Assembly: GCF_039523075.1 (NCBI RefSeq)
Contig: NZ_BAAAEP010000005.1
Span: 1-64,000, forward strand
Source: Caenispirillum bisanense
Lineage (GTDB): Bacteria; Pseudomonadota; Alphaproteobacteria; Rhodospirillales; Rhodospirillaceae
DNA length: 64,000 bases
Direction: 5' to 3'
Positions 1 through 9,005 of this stretch are shown in pieces. The notes beneath the pieces were generated by a model. That model was not told the origin of the DNA. It saw only the letters and a program-made list of their open reading frames with translations, and made no database searches. A program made the translations under genes and the position numbers. The stretch's first letter is position 1. Each line of letters opens with the position of its first letter.

Positions 1-138
1 TTCCTCCGCCAGCAGCGCCGCCAGGGCCGCCGCCACCTCATGCGGCGGGGCGAAGCCGGCGTAGAGCGGGTCGGCCTCGTGCAGCAGGCAGGGCGGGCTG
101 GCGGGGTCGCCGGGCGGCTCGGCCGGGTGGGTCACCAC
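1..138 (-). CDS. DUF6306-like protein, N-terminal fragment
   Basis: The first 46 codons of a minus-strand gene run off the left edge of the window. Two adjacent in-frame GTG codons (136-138 and 133-135) follow a GAGGGAGG ribosome-binding site. The visible sequence contains a CLLHEADPLYAG stretch followed by an alanine-rich helix ending in LAALLAEE. From memory this resembles the start of DUF6306 proteins, a small helical family of unknown function. The gene is divergent from the cobalamin riboswitch. The family call is tentative because only the N-terminus is present; the reading frame itself is well supported. Confidence 0.5.
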   Translation of the reverse strand, partial: MVTHPAEPPGDPASPPCLLHEADPLYAGFAPPHEVAAALAALLAEE

Positions 139-207
139 GTCCTCCCTCTCCCTTTGCGTCGCACAGCCGCCGGTTGACATTGGCTGCCCGCCAGGGTACC
201 TGAAAAC

Positions 208-418
208 GGTCTACGGTTCCTCATACGGTGGAAACGCCGGAGGATTAAAAGGGAACGACGGAAGAGGCCGACTCGGTCGAGGGCCTTGTGCCGTGGCTGT
301 CCCCGCAACTGTGAGCGGTGAGGCCTGCGTCTCATGCCACTGGCGCCCCGGCGCCGGGAAGGCGACGCAGGTCGGCGATCCGCGAGCCAGGAGACCTGCC
401 GCAGACAGCGTCACCATA
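208..418 (+). promoter_or_regulatory. Cobalamin (B12) riboswitch
   Basis: Conserved blocks of the adenosylcobalamin riboswitch are visible in order: a GGTTCCTCATACGGTG segment near 215, GGATTAAAAGGGAA near 241-255, the B12-box-like CCCCGCAACTGTGAGC near 301-316, and GCGAGCCAGGAGACCTGCC at 382-400. Boundaries are approximate. The element precedes a TonB receptor and a BtuFCD-like transporter. Binding of adenosylcobalamin is known to shut off such genes. About 250 nt of structured leader separate the aptamer from the first start codon, including the perfect 7-bp inverted repeat GGTGACG/CGTCACC near 459-482, which could belong to the expression platform. Confidence 0.93.
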
Positions 419-671
419 CCTTCGATCGGGGTGTGTCGAGGGTGCGGGCAGCCGTTGCGGTGACGCGCCCATCGACGTCACCGTGGCGCCCCGGACGCAG
501 AGCCTTCCGCTTCTGATTTCGGCCGTCGCGGCCATCCCGTGTCCCCAGGCCCGGCCGTTGCGCGCCGGCCGACGGACGCGGCCGACGTCCGTCGTCCATC
601 CGCCCGGATCGACGCCGGCACCGCCCCCGCGCGCCCGGCCGATCCGCAGGAAGCAAGGCCGCCGACCCATC

Positions 672-2600
672 ATGCGCCAGCGTTCCGTTCCAACGCCTGC
701 CCTCGCCTTCGCCCTCGCCGCCGCCCTGCCCGTTTCCGCCGCCGTGGCGGACGACGGTCAGCCGACCCGCGTGGTGCTGACCGACCCCACCTACACCGCC
801 GATCTGCCGCCCCTGCGGGTGACGGCGCCGCCGCCGCTCGGCGTGCCGCAAGCGCTGGCCGCCACCGCCGTCACCGAGGTCACCGCCGCCGACATCGAGG
901 CCCGTCAGATCCGCCGGCTGGAAGATGCCCTGCGGCTGGCGCCGGGCGTCACCATCTCCGGCCAGCGCGGCATGGGGCAGCCGGCATCGGTCACCATCCG
1001 CGGCCTCGCCCCCCGCAACGTGCGGGTGTTCATCGACGGCATCGAGATGAGCGACACCAGCCAGAGCCAGTCGCAATACCCGATCAGCGAGCTGACCATG
1101 GCCGACCTCGCCCGCATCGACGTGCTGCGCGGGCCGCAGCCGGGCCGCTTCGGCGCCGACACCGGCGGCGGCGTCATCAACATCGTCACCAAGCGCCCGA
1201 CCGAGCCGCTGGCCGGCGAGGTCAGCGCCGAATACGGCAGCTACGACACCAGCCGCGCCCGCGCCAGCGTCTCCGGCCTGCAGGGGCCGGTGGACTTCCG
1301 CCTGTCGGCGGCCGGCACCCATGCCCTCGGCTACTCCGACTTCAACGGCAGGCGCGGCGGCGATGCCGAAGACCCCTACCGCCAGTGGTCGCTGGCCGGC
1401 AGCCTCGGCCTGCAGGCGTCGGACCGGCTGCGCTTCGACGCCACCGCCCGCTACCAGCGGGAAGACCTCTTCTATGACGCCAACACCGCCGACCGCGACT
1501 GGAACCGCGACGAGACGGAACGCTTCCTGCGCCTCGCCACCACGCTGGAGACCTTCGACAACACCCTGACCCATGTGCTGGGCGTGTCGGACACCGCCAT
1601 CACCCGCCAGTACTGGGGCTTCGGTACCGCCGGCGACACCTATGACGGCTACAAGACCCGCCTCGACTACGTCGCCACCTGGGCGGCGAGCGAGCGGGTG
1701 ACGGTGGAAGCCGGCCTCGACGCCACCCAGGAGCGCATGGAGCAGCACACCCCCGGCTTCGCCCCCGACGCGCCGGTCATGGAGGCCGACTTCTGGAAGA
1801 CCGGCGCCTTCGCCACCCTCGGCGTCACGCCGCTGGACGGCCTCGACCTCTCGGCCACCCTGCGCGGCGACGATCACCAGGAGTTCGGCAGCAAGGCGAC
1901 GTGGCGCCTCGGCGCCGCCTACCGCATCGAGCCGACCGCCACCACCCTGCGCGCCAGCTACGGCACCGCCTGGCAGACGCCGAGCCTTTACGAGCGGTTC
2001 GACCCCTGCTACGGCGCCGCCGACCTGCGCCCGGAACGCAGCCGCGGCTGGGACGTCGGCATCGACCAGGACCTGGCCGGCGACCGCCTGACCGCCGGCG
2101 TCACCTATTTCCGCACCAGCACCCGCGACGAGATCGACTGGCAGTGGACGCCGCCGACCTCCGCCGCCTGCTCCGGCGGCAGCTATGTGAACGTCAACCG
2201 CACGCGGGTGGAAGGGATCGAGGCGACCTTGGCGGCCAAGCCGCTGCCGACCGTCGACGCTAGCCTGTCCTACACCTGGCAGAACGCCGTCGATGACGAG
2301 CGCGACGTCCGCCTGCGCAACCGTCCGCTGCACCAGGCCACCGCCGCCCTCGGCTGGCAGTTCGTGCCGGAGGCCACCGCCACCCTGTCGCTGCGCTACC
2401 GCGACCAGACGCAGAACAAGTACTCCGGGGAGTCCAGCGACGAGTTCTGGACCGCTGATCTCGCCCTTCGTTACGCCGTCACCGACAGCGTCTCCCTGCA
2501 TGGCCGCGTCGAGAACCTGTTCGACGCCGATTACGAGGAAGAGGTCGGCTACGGCACCCCCGGCCGCTCCGCCTACGCCGGCATCACCGTGAAGTTCTGA
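672..2600 (+). CDS. btuB: TonB-dependent cobalamin receptor, BtuB-like
   Basis: A 642-residue outer-membrane receptor that would import corrinoids using energy from TonB-ExbBD. The order is a signal peptide (about residues 1-25, ending in AAVADD), a TonB-box-like segment (LPPLRVTAPP), a plug domain containing RQIRRLEDALRLAPGV and a V-L-R-G-P motif, then a 22-strand-type barrel ending in the aromatic C-terminus YAGITVKF. The frame is open upstream to 318, but that part overlaps the riboswitch, so the ATG at 672 before a clear signal sequence is chosen. Riboswitch control and the downstream BtuFCD-like genes support corrinoid as substrate; sequence alone would not separate it from a siderophore receptor. 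Confidence 0.9.
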   Translation: MRQRSVPTPALAFALAAALPVSAAVADDGQPTRVVLTDPTYTADLPPLRVTAPPPLGVPQALAATAVTEVTAADIEARQIRRLEDALRLAPGVTISGQRGMGQPASVTIRGLAPRNVRVFIDGIEMSDTSQSQSQYPISELTMADLARIDVLRGPQPGRFGADTGGGVINIVTKRPTEPLAGEVSAEYGSYDTSRARASVSGLQGPVDFRLSAAGTHALGYSDFNGRRGGDAEDPYRQWSLAGSLGLQASDRLRFDATARYQREDLFYDANTADRDWNRDETERFLRLATTLETFDNTLTHVLGVSDTAITRQYWGFGTAGDTYDGYKTRLDYVATWAASERVTVEAGLDATQERMEQHTPGFAPDAPVMEADFWKTGAFATLGVTPLDGLDLSATLRGDDHQEFGSKATWRLGAAYRIEPTATTLRASYGTAWQTPSLYERFDPCYGAADLRPERSRGWDVGIDQDLAGDRLTAGVTYFRTSTRDEIDWQWTPPTSAACSGGSYVNVNRTRVEGIEATLAAKPLPTVDASLSYTWQNAVDDERDVRLRNRPLHQATAALGWQFVPEATATLSLRYRDQTQNKYSGESSDEFWTADLALRYAVTDSVSLHGRVENLFDADYEEEVGYGTPGRSAYAGITVKF

Positions 2601-2615
2601 AGGAGAACCACAGCC

Positions 2616-3185
2616 ATGACCGCATCGACCATCACGGAAGAGGCCGGCGTCGGCCGGGTGGAAATCTTCGCCCTGCCCACCGACCAGGACACCCTGTTCG
2701 CCGTGCTGAAGGACGTGTTCGAAAACTGGTGGGATCAGGTGGCCTTCGGCACCCTGGTGCAAGGCGCCGTGTTCGAGATCCACGCCCCCAACGCGCCGCG
2801 CAAGGTGGGGGTGCTGGACGGCTACCTCACCGTCGACTTCGGCGCCTGGCACTTCCACGTCTGCATCGGCGAGAACAAGGGCACCCGCCGCTCGCCGGTG
2901 GAGGAGGAGCTGGCGCGCATCCGCCGCACCGCGCGGGCGGAGATGATCCGCATCCTGGCCGCCGAGGACCGGCCGCGCAGCTGGCAGCTGCGGCTGTTCA
3001 ACGGCAAGGGGGAGAACCAGCTGACGGTGTTCTTCCCCCACCCCTTCCTCGACCCCGGCGACCGCGTGCGCAAGGACCCGGACTGGAGCCGCCTGACCAT
3101 GTGGGACAGCTTCCGCCAGCGCTACCTCGGTCTGCCGCCCGATCCGCGCGACCGGCAGGCGCACGGCTTCCCATGCGGCGGCTGA
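2616..3185 (+). CDS. Uncharacterised protein in B12 operon (possibly DUF7676)
   Basis: A 189-residue soluble protein without signal peptide or membrane segment. It starts 15 bp after the receptor stop, behind AGGAGAACC. Visible features are an acidic N-terminal segment, FENWWDQVAFG, a HFHVCIGENKGTRRSP stretch with His and Cys residues, and TVFFPHPFLDP near the end. I recall similar proteins annotated as DUF7676, but that is memory, not a search. Its place between receptor and binding protein, under the B12 riboswitch and overlapping the next gene by 13 bp, suggests a role in corrinoid uptake, trimming or metal handling. No catalytic motif was recognised. Confidence 0.8.
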   Translation: MTASTITEEAGVGRVEIFALPTDQDTLFAVLKDVFENWWDQVAFGTLVQGAVFEIHAPNAPRKVGVLDGYLTVDFGAWHFHVCIGENKGTRRSPVEEELARIRRTARAEMIRILAAEDRPRSWQLRLFNGKGENQLTVFFPHPFLDPGDRVRKDPDWSRLTMWDSFRQRYLGLPPDPRDRQAHGFPCGG

Positions 3186-4015
3186 CCCTGGCCCTGGGGG
3201 GGGGGGGGGGGGGGGCTGGGGGCCCCCGCCCCGCCGTCGCGGCCCCGCCGGCCCAGGCCTTGCCTCGGGTCGCCTCCGCCACCGTCTGCGCCGATCAGAT
3301 GGTGCTGGCCCTGGCGGCGCCGGAGCAGATCGCCGCCCTGTCGCCCGATGCCGCCTCGCCCTGGCTGTCGCTGCTGGCCGACCGCGCCGCCGGCCTGCCC
3401 CTGCTGCGGCCGAGCGCCGAGGGCTACCTCGCCGCCGGGGCGGAGGTGGTCATCACCAATGCCTGGAGCGAGGCGCAGACCGCCGCCCTGCTGGAACGCT
3501 TCGGCCTCACCGTGATCCGCCTGCCGCTGGCGGAGGACATGGACAGCGTCGTCGCCAGCATCCGCGAGGTCGCCGCCGTCCTCGGCCAGTCCGAGCGGGG
3601 CGAGGCGCTGGTGGCGGCGGTGCGGCAGAAGATCGCCGCCGTCGAGGCCGCGCCCAACGGCGGCGGACGGCTCGGCCTCTACCTGCGTCCCGATGGCGGC
3701 ACCGCCGCCGCCGGCAGTTTCGTCGCCACCCTGATGGACACCGCCGGCCTGCGCAATCAGGCGACCGAACAAGGTTTGAGCGGCTGGAGCAGCTATGACC
3801 TGGAGCGGTTCATCGCCGCCCCGCCGGAGGTGATCGTGACCAGCTTCTTCGAAAGCCCCCACCGCAGCAGGAACGGCGGCTTCGGCAATCATCCCGCCTT
3901 CCTCCGTCGGGCCGCTGCCCTGCCGGAAGCCCACGTGCCCGGCGCCTACTGGGTCTGCGCCGGCTGGATCCTGGCCGAGGCGGCGGAGCGTCTGAACCGG
4001 GAGCTGGCGCCATGA
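3173..4015 (+). CDS. btuF: Corrinoid-binding periplasmic protein, BtuF-like
   Basis: About 280 residues of the helical-backbone metal-chelate binding family (BtuF/FepB type). It would capture corrinoid in the periplasm and hand it to the permease. The N-terminal lobe (SATVCADQMVLAL, IAALSPDA), an interlobe region, and a C-terminal lobe with PPEVIVTSFF are present. The ATG at 3173 lies inside the end of the previous gene, implying coupling. The signal peptide is abnormal: after MRRLTLAL comes a polyglycine stretch encoded by 20 consecutive G, where a leucine-rich core is expected. The frame stays open through the tract as written. Either the tract is a sequence error or export is impaired. Confidence 0.82.
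   Translation: MRRLTLALGGGGGGAGGPRPAVAAPPAQALPRVASATVCADQMVLALAAPEQIAALSPDAASPWLSLLADRAAGLPLLRPSAEGYLAAGAEVVITNAWSEAQTAALLERFGLTVIRLPLAEDMDSVVASIREVAAVLGQSERGEALVAAVRQKIAAVEAAPNGGGRLGLYLRPDGGTAAAGSFVATLMDTAGLRNQATEQGLSGWSSYDLERFIAAPPEVIVTSFFESPHRSRNGGFGNHPAFLRRAAALPEAHVPGAYWVCAGWILAEAAERLNRELAP
3196..3215 (+). repeat. 20-bp poly-G tract in signal-peptide region of btuF
   Basis: Twenty consecutive G lie at codons 8-15 of the binding-protein gene, followed by CTGGGGGCCCCC. It replaces the expected hydrophobic core of the signal peptide. Any change in length not divisible by three would shift the frame. Long G runs can be real slippage tracts or dark-cycle artefacts of two-colour sequencing chemistry; the N-gap elsewhere shows this is a draft assembly. 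Confidence 0.95.
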
Positions 4016-5012
4016 CCGCCGCCGCCCTGCCGCAAGGCCGCCTGCTGCTGGTGCTGGCCGTCGTCGCCATCGGGGCGGCGGTGGCCGGCTTGCTGGTCGG
4101 CTATGTCGCCTACGACCCCGCCGCCGTCGCCGGGGCGCTGATGGGGCTCGGGGATGAGCGGCTGGCCGCCATCGTCCACGAGGTCCGCCTGCCGCGCGTG
4201 CTGCTGGCGCTGGAGGTGGGGGCGGCGCTCGGCCTCGCCGGGGCCGCCTTGCAGGGCCTGCTGCGCAACCCGCTGGCCGAGCCGGGACTGATCGGCGTCT
4301 CGGCCAGCGCCGGCCTCGGCGCCGTCATCGCCTTCCACTTCGGGCTGGTCGCGGTCAGCCAATGGGCGGTGCCCCTGGCCGCCATGGCCGGGGCGGCGGC
4401 GACCACGGTCATCCTGCTGATGATCGCCCGCCGCACCGCCGGCAGCCTGACGCTCATCCTCTCCGGCGTGGCGGTGTCGAGCCTGGCGGTGGCGCTGACG
4501 TCGCTGGCGCTCAATCTGGCGCCCAACCCCTATGCCCTGTCGGAAATGATGCTGTGGCTGCTGGGGTCGCTGAAGGACCGCTCCATGGACCATGTGGTGC
4601 TGGCGCTGCCCTTCCTGCTGGTGGGCGGTGCCCTGCTGCTGACCAGCGGGCGCGGGCTGGATGCCCTCAGCCTGGGGGAGGAAGCGGCGCAGACCCTCGG
4701 CATAGACCTCACCCGCCTGCGCCTCGCCGTCATCCTCGGCACCGCCCTGGTGGTGGGGGCGGCGGTGGCGGTGGCCGGCTCCATCGGCTTCGTCGGCCTG
4801 GTGGTGCCGCACATGCTGCGCCCCTTCGTCGGCCACGAGCCGCGCCGCCTGCTGCTGCCGAGCGCGCTGGGCGGGGCCGCCCTGGTGGCGACGGCCGACA
4901 TCGTCTCCCGCCTGCTGCCGACCAACCAGGAGGTGATGGTGGGGGTGGTGACGGCCCTGATCGGGGCGCCGTTCTTCCTCGTCCTCGTGCTGCGCCTGAA
5001 CCGGAGGTTGCC

Positions 5013-5016
<4 letters not shown>
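4012..5016 (+). CDS. btuC: FecCD-family permease, BtuC-like
   Basis: A 334-residue polytopic membrane protein of the BtuC/FecCD family, expected to form a homodimeric channel for corrinoid. About ten hydrophobic segments are visible. Family hallmarks are RLPRVLLALEVGAALGLAGA near residue 60, LRNPLAEPGLIGVSAGAG-like sequence, and GFVGLVVPHMLRPFVGHEPR near residue 260, the cytoplasmic coupling region. It overlaps the binding-protein stop by four bases (ATGA) and is overlapped the same way by the ATPase gene, so the three are translationally coupled. Length is normal for the family. Confidence 0.92.
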
Positions 5017-5815
<799 letters not shown>

Positions 5816-5822
<7 letters not shown>

Positions 5823-7213
5823 TCCAGGCGGACGGTGCGGTCGCAGACCTTGTCGACCAGCGCCCGGTCGTGGCTGACCAGGAGCACGGCGCAGCCACGG
5901 TCGCGGGCGAGGCCCACCAGCAGGTCCATGGTCTCCTTCTGGGTCATCAGGTCCAGGCGGGAGGTCGGCTCGTCGGCGAACAGGAACACCGGGTCGACCA
6001 GCAGCACCCGCAGGATCGCCAGCCGCTGCAGCTCGCCGCCCGAAACCGACCGCGGGTGACGGTCGAGCAGCGCCGGCACCAGCCGCAGGCGGGCCATCAG
6101 GGTTTCCACCTCGCTCCAGTCGCGGCGGTGCAGGCGGACCACATCGGTCAGCGCCTGCCGCAGGGTGACGTGCGGCGGGAAGGCGGCCGGCGGGTCCTGG
6201 TAGAGCTTCTGCCAGCGCACCCGCGCCGCCGCCGGATCGCGCCACACCGTGCCCCCGTCCGCCGCCAGCAGGCCGAGGCAGATGTCGCCGAGGGTGCTCT
6301 TGCCGCAGCCGCTCGGGCCGCAGACGCCGACCACCTCCCCGGCCTCGGCGGTGACCGACAGGTCTTCGAACAGCACCCGGCCGCCACGCTGCTTGCGCAG
6401 CCCCTCCGCCCGCAGCACCGGCCCGCCACCGCCCGTGCGGCGCGGCGGCAGCGCCGGCCATGCCGCCGGCTCGGCGGCCAGCAGCCGGCGGGCGTAAGGG
6501 TTGGCGGGCGCCGTCAGCACCCGCGCCGCCGGTCCGCTTTCCTCCACCCGGCCGTCGCGGAACACGATGACGTCGCCGCCAAGGGCGCGCGCCACCGCCA
6601 CGTCGTGGGTGATGGTGAGCAGGCCGCCGCCGTCGTCCACCTCGCGCTTGAGCAGGGCCACCACCTCGTCGCGGCGGTCGTCGTCGAGCGCGCTGGTGGG
6701 TTCGTCGGCGATGACCACGCGGGCGCCGCGGGCACGGGCGGCGGCGAAGGCGACGCGCTGCGCCATGCCGCCCGACAGCTGCCCCGGCAGCCGCTCCTCC
6801 GCCCCCTCCAGCCCCAGCTGACGCAGGTCGCGACGGGCGTTGGCGGCGGCTTCGGCGGGCGGCGAGCCGGCGACATGGCGATAGGTTTCCGCCACCTGCG
6901 CCGCCGCCTTCATGGTGGGGTCGAGGGCGAGCCACGGTTCCTGCGGCAGCAGCGAGATCTGCCGCCCCCACCGGGCGCGGCGCTGCCGCGGCGACAGGCT
7001 GCCGACATCCTGGCCGAGCAGGCGGATGCCGCCTTCGGCCCGCAGGCCCGCCGGCAGGGTGCCCATGACCGCCTGGGCCAGCAGGCTCTTGCCCGATCCG
7101 GTCTCGCCCAGGATGGTCAGCGGCCGCCCGGCGGTGAGGGTCAGGCTGGTGGGATGGACGATGGCATCGGCCGAAGCCACCGCCACCTCCGTCAGGTCCA
7201 GCAGTACGGTCAT
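5816..7213 (-). CDS. Dipeptide/nickel-type ABC transporter, fused double ATPase
   Basis: A 465-residue protein joining two Opp/Dpp/Nik-type nucleotide-binding domains in one chain. Domain 1 has Walker A GETGSGKS (about residue 36), signature LSGGMAQR and Walker B VVIADEPTSALDD. Domain 2 has Walker A GPSGCGKS (about residue 282), signature VSGGELQR and Walker B FLFADEPTSRLD. In NikDE, DppDF or CntDF these are two genes; here they are fused. It is the last gene of a four-gene minus-strand operon (binding protein, two permeases, ATPase) and overlaps the preceding permease by ATGA. The substrate cannot be read from the ATPase. Confidence 0.92.
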
Positions 7214-8064
7214 CGCGGGTCCTTTCCGGCCAGCAGGATGAGGCCCAGCACCAGCAGGAACACCACCGCGATGGGCTGCAGCAGCGCCCATGGCGCCTCG
7301 TAGTGATAGGGCAGCAGTTCGGTCATCATCAGGCCCAGTTCGGCGGTGGGCGGACGCAGGCCGACGCTGACGAAGCCCAGGGCGGCGATGGCCATGATGG
7401 CGGTGGCGCCGCCGAAGGCCCCGAGGGTCAGCACCATGGGCGCCAGCTCCGGCCACAGGTGGCGGCGGACGATGTACAGCGGCCCGAAGCCCAGCAGGCG
7501 CGATGCCTCGATCTGCGGCGAGGTGACCAGGGTGCGGGTGGTGGCCCGCACCAGCCGGAAGTACTCGATCCACAGCACCAGCGCGATGCCGACATACAGC
7601 GCCCAGAACGAGCCGGGGGCGATGGCCACCATCAGCAGCACCAGCAGCAGGCCCGGCAGCGCCAGGAAGGCGTCCGACAGCACCACCAGCAGGCGGTCGA
7701 CCCAGCCGCCGCGCCAGCCGGCCAGGATGCCGAGCAGCACGCCGGGCACCGCCGCCGTCAGCACGCCCATGAGCGCGAGACCGAGCGACAGCCGCACCGC
7801 CGCCGCCAGCCGCGCCAGCAGGCTGCGGCCGAGGTGGTCGGTGCCGAGGGGCGCCTCCAGGCTTGGCGGCACCAGGGTGCGCAGCAGGTCCTGGCGGGCC
7901 GGGTCGGCATCGCTGATCAGCGGCGCGCCCCAGGCGAAGACGGCCAGCAGCGCCAGCAGGCCGGCACCGACCAGCCGCCGGCCACTCAGCACCGGCCCGC
8001 CGCCGGCGCCGGGACGCAGGCGGGCGCCGAGGCCGCGCAGGGTGAGGGTTGCGGGCGTCGTCAT
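7210..8064 (-). CDS. Dipeptide/nickel-type ABC permease, DppC/NikC-like
   Basis: A 284-residue inner-membrane permease of the OppC/DppC/NikC group. It has an N-terminal membrane anchor, the conserved LGTDHLGRSLLARL segment typical of the C-type subunit, five further hydrophobic helices, and the EAA-loop region around EASRLLGFGPLYIVRRHLWP. The start at 8064 (MTTPATL) overlaps the stop of the upstream permease by four bases; in-frame codons upstream would run into that gene. It pairs with the B-type permease to form the channel. Confidence 0.9.
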   Translation of the reverse strand: MTTPATLTLRGLGARLRPGAGGGPVLSGRRLVGAGLLALLAVFAWGAPLISDADPARQDLLRTLVPPSLEAPLGTDHLGRSLLARLAAAVRLSLGLALMGVLTAAVPGVLLGILAGWRGGWVDRLLVVLSDAFLALPGLLLVLLMVAIAPGSFWALYVGIALVLWIEYFRLVRATTRTLVTSPQIEASRLLGFGPLYIVRRHLWPELAPMVLTLGAFGGATAIMAIAALGFVSVGLRPPTAELGLMMTELLPYHYEAPWALLQPIAVVFLLVLGLILLAGKDPR

Positions 8065-9005
8065 GCGGCGCGCCTCCTCGGATCGATGACGTGGCACAAG
8101 AGGTCCACTCCGGCGTTGAGCAGCACGAACATCAGGCCCATGACCAGGGCGGTGCCCTGGATCATCGGCACGTCGCGGGCGACGATGGCATGCACCAGGG
8201 CGTGGCCGATGCCGGGCCAGGCGAACAGGGTTTCGACCACCACCACGCCCTCGATCAGGTAGACGAACTGCACCCCCTGGTAGGCCACTACCGGCACGCC
8301 GACGTTGCGCAGCCCGTGGCGCAGGAACAGAATGCCCTCGCCCAGGCCCTTGGTGCGGCCGAAGGCGTAGTAGGGGCTGGCCGCCACCGCCGCCATGGCA
8401 TCGCGGGCCACCCGGCTCGACACCGCCGCCAGACAGATGGCGAGCGTCAGGGCCGGCAGCACGGTATGGGCGACGGTTCCATGGCCGGCGGCCGGCAGCC
8501 AGCGCAACTGCACCGCCACCACCATCACCAGCAGGATGCCGATGACGAAATGCGGCAGCGCCCGCGCCACCAGGGCGGCCGACAGCAGCCCGCGGTCGAG
8601 CAGCCCGCCCGGCCGCAGCCCGGCCAGCACGCCGAGCGGCGGGCCGAGCAGCAGCGACAGCACCACCGCCGCCGCCGCCAGTTGCAGCGAGTGGCCGAGT
8701 TGATGGCGGATCTCGTCAATCACCGGCTCGCCGCTCACCAGCGACCGGCCGAGGTCGAACCGCACCAGATCCCACAGCCATTGGCCGAGGGCGGCCAGCG
8801 CCGGGCGGTCGAGCCCCAGTTCCGCCCGCACGGCGGCGGCGGCGGCGGCATCCACCCAGTCGTAGCCGTAGCGGCCGGCGGCGATGCGAAAGGCCATGTC
8901 CCCCGGCAGGGCGCGGACCAGCACGAAGGTCAGCACCCCCACCATCAGGGCGACAAGCCCGGCCTGCACCAGGCGATAGCCGAGCAGCCGGATCACGGCG
9001 CCCAC
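8061..9005 (-). CDS. Dipeptide/nickel-type ABC permease, DppB/NikB-like
   Basis: A 314-residue permease of the OppB/DppB/NikB group. Typical points are the N-terminal helix followed by VLVRALPGD (family signature LxPGDP-like), a periplasmic segment, and the late motif VVETLFAWPGIGHALVHAI. Six transmembrane helices are expected. The ATG at 9005 overlaps the end of the binding-protein gene by 13 bp. The next gene begins in its stop codon, so the cassette is tightly coupled. Confidence 0.9.
   Translation of the reverse strand: MGAVIRLLGYRLVQAGLVALMVGVLTFVLVRALPGDMAFRIAAGRYGYDWVDAAAAAAVRAELGLDRPALAALGQWLWDLVRFDLGRSLVSGEPVIDEIRHQLGHSLQLAAAAVVLSLLLGPPLGVLAGLRPGGLLDRGLLSAALVARALPHFVIGILLVMVVAVQLRWLPAAGHGTVAHTVLPALTLAICLAAVSSRVARDAMAAVAASPYYAFGRTKGLGEGILFLRHGLRNVGVPVVAYQGVQFVYLIEGVVVVETLFAWPGIGHALVHAIVARDVPMIQGTALVMGLMFVLLNAGVDLLCHVIDPRRRAA

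Noticed and set aside
318..671. N-terminal extension of the TonB receptor starting at 318
   Set aside because: The frame is open, but it overlaps the cobalamin riboswitch and leader, and a proper signal peptide begins at 672.
411..3164. A 917-codon open frame on the minus strand opposite the TonB receptor
   Set aside because: It is a shadow of the GC-rich plus-strand genes: composition is Ala/Gly/Arg/His-rich without domains, and the plus strand encodes clear families. The same applies to the long opposite-strand frames at 4530-6971 and 23251-26343.
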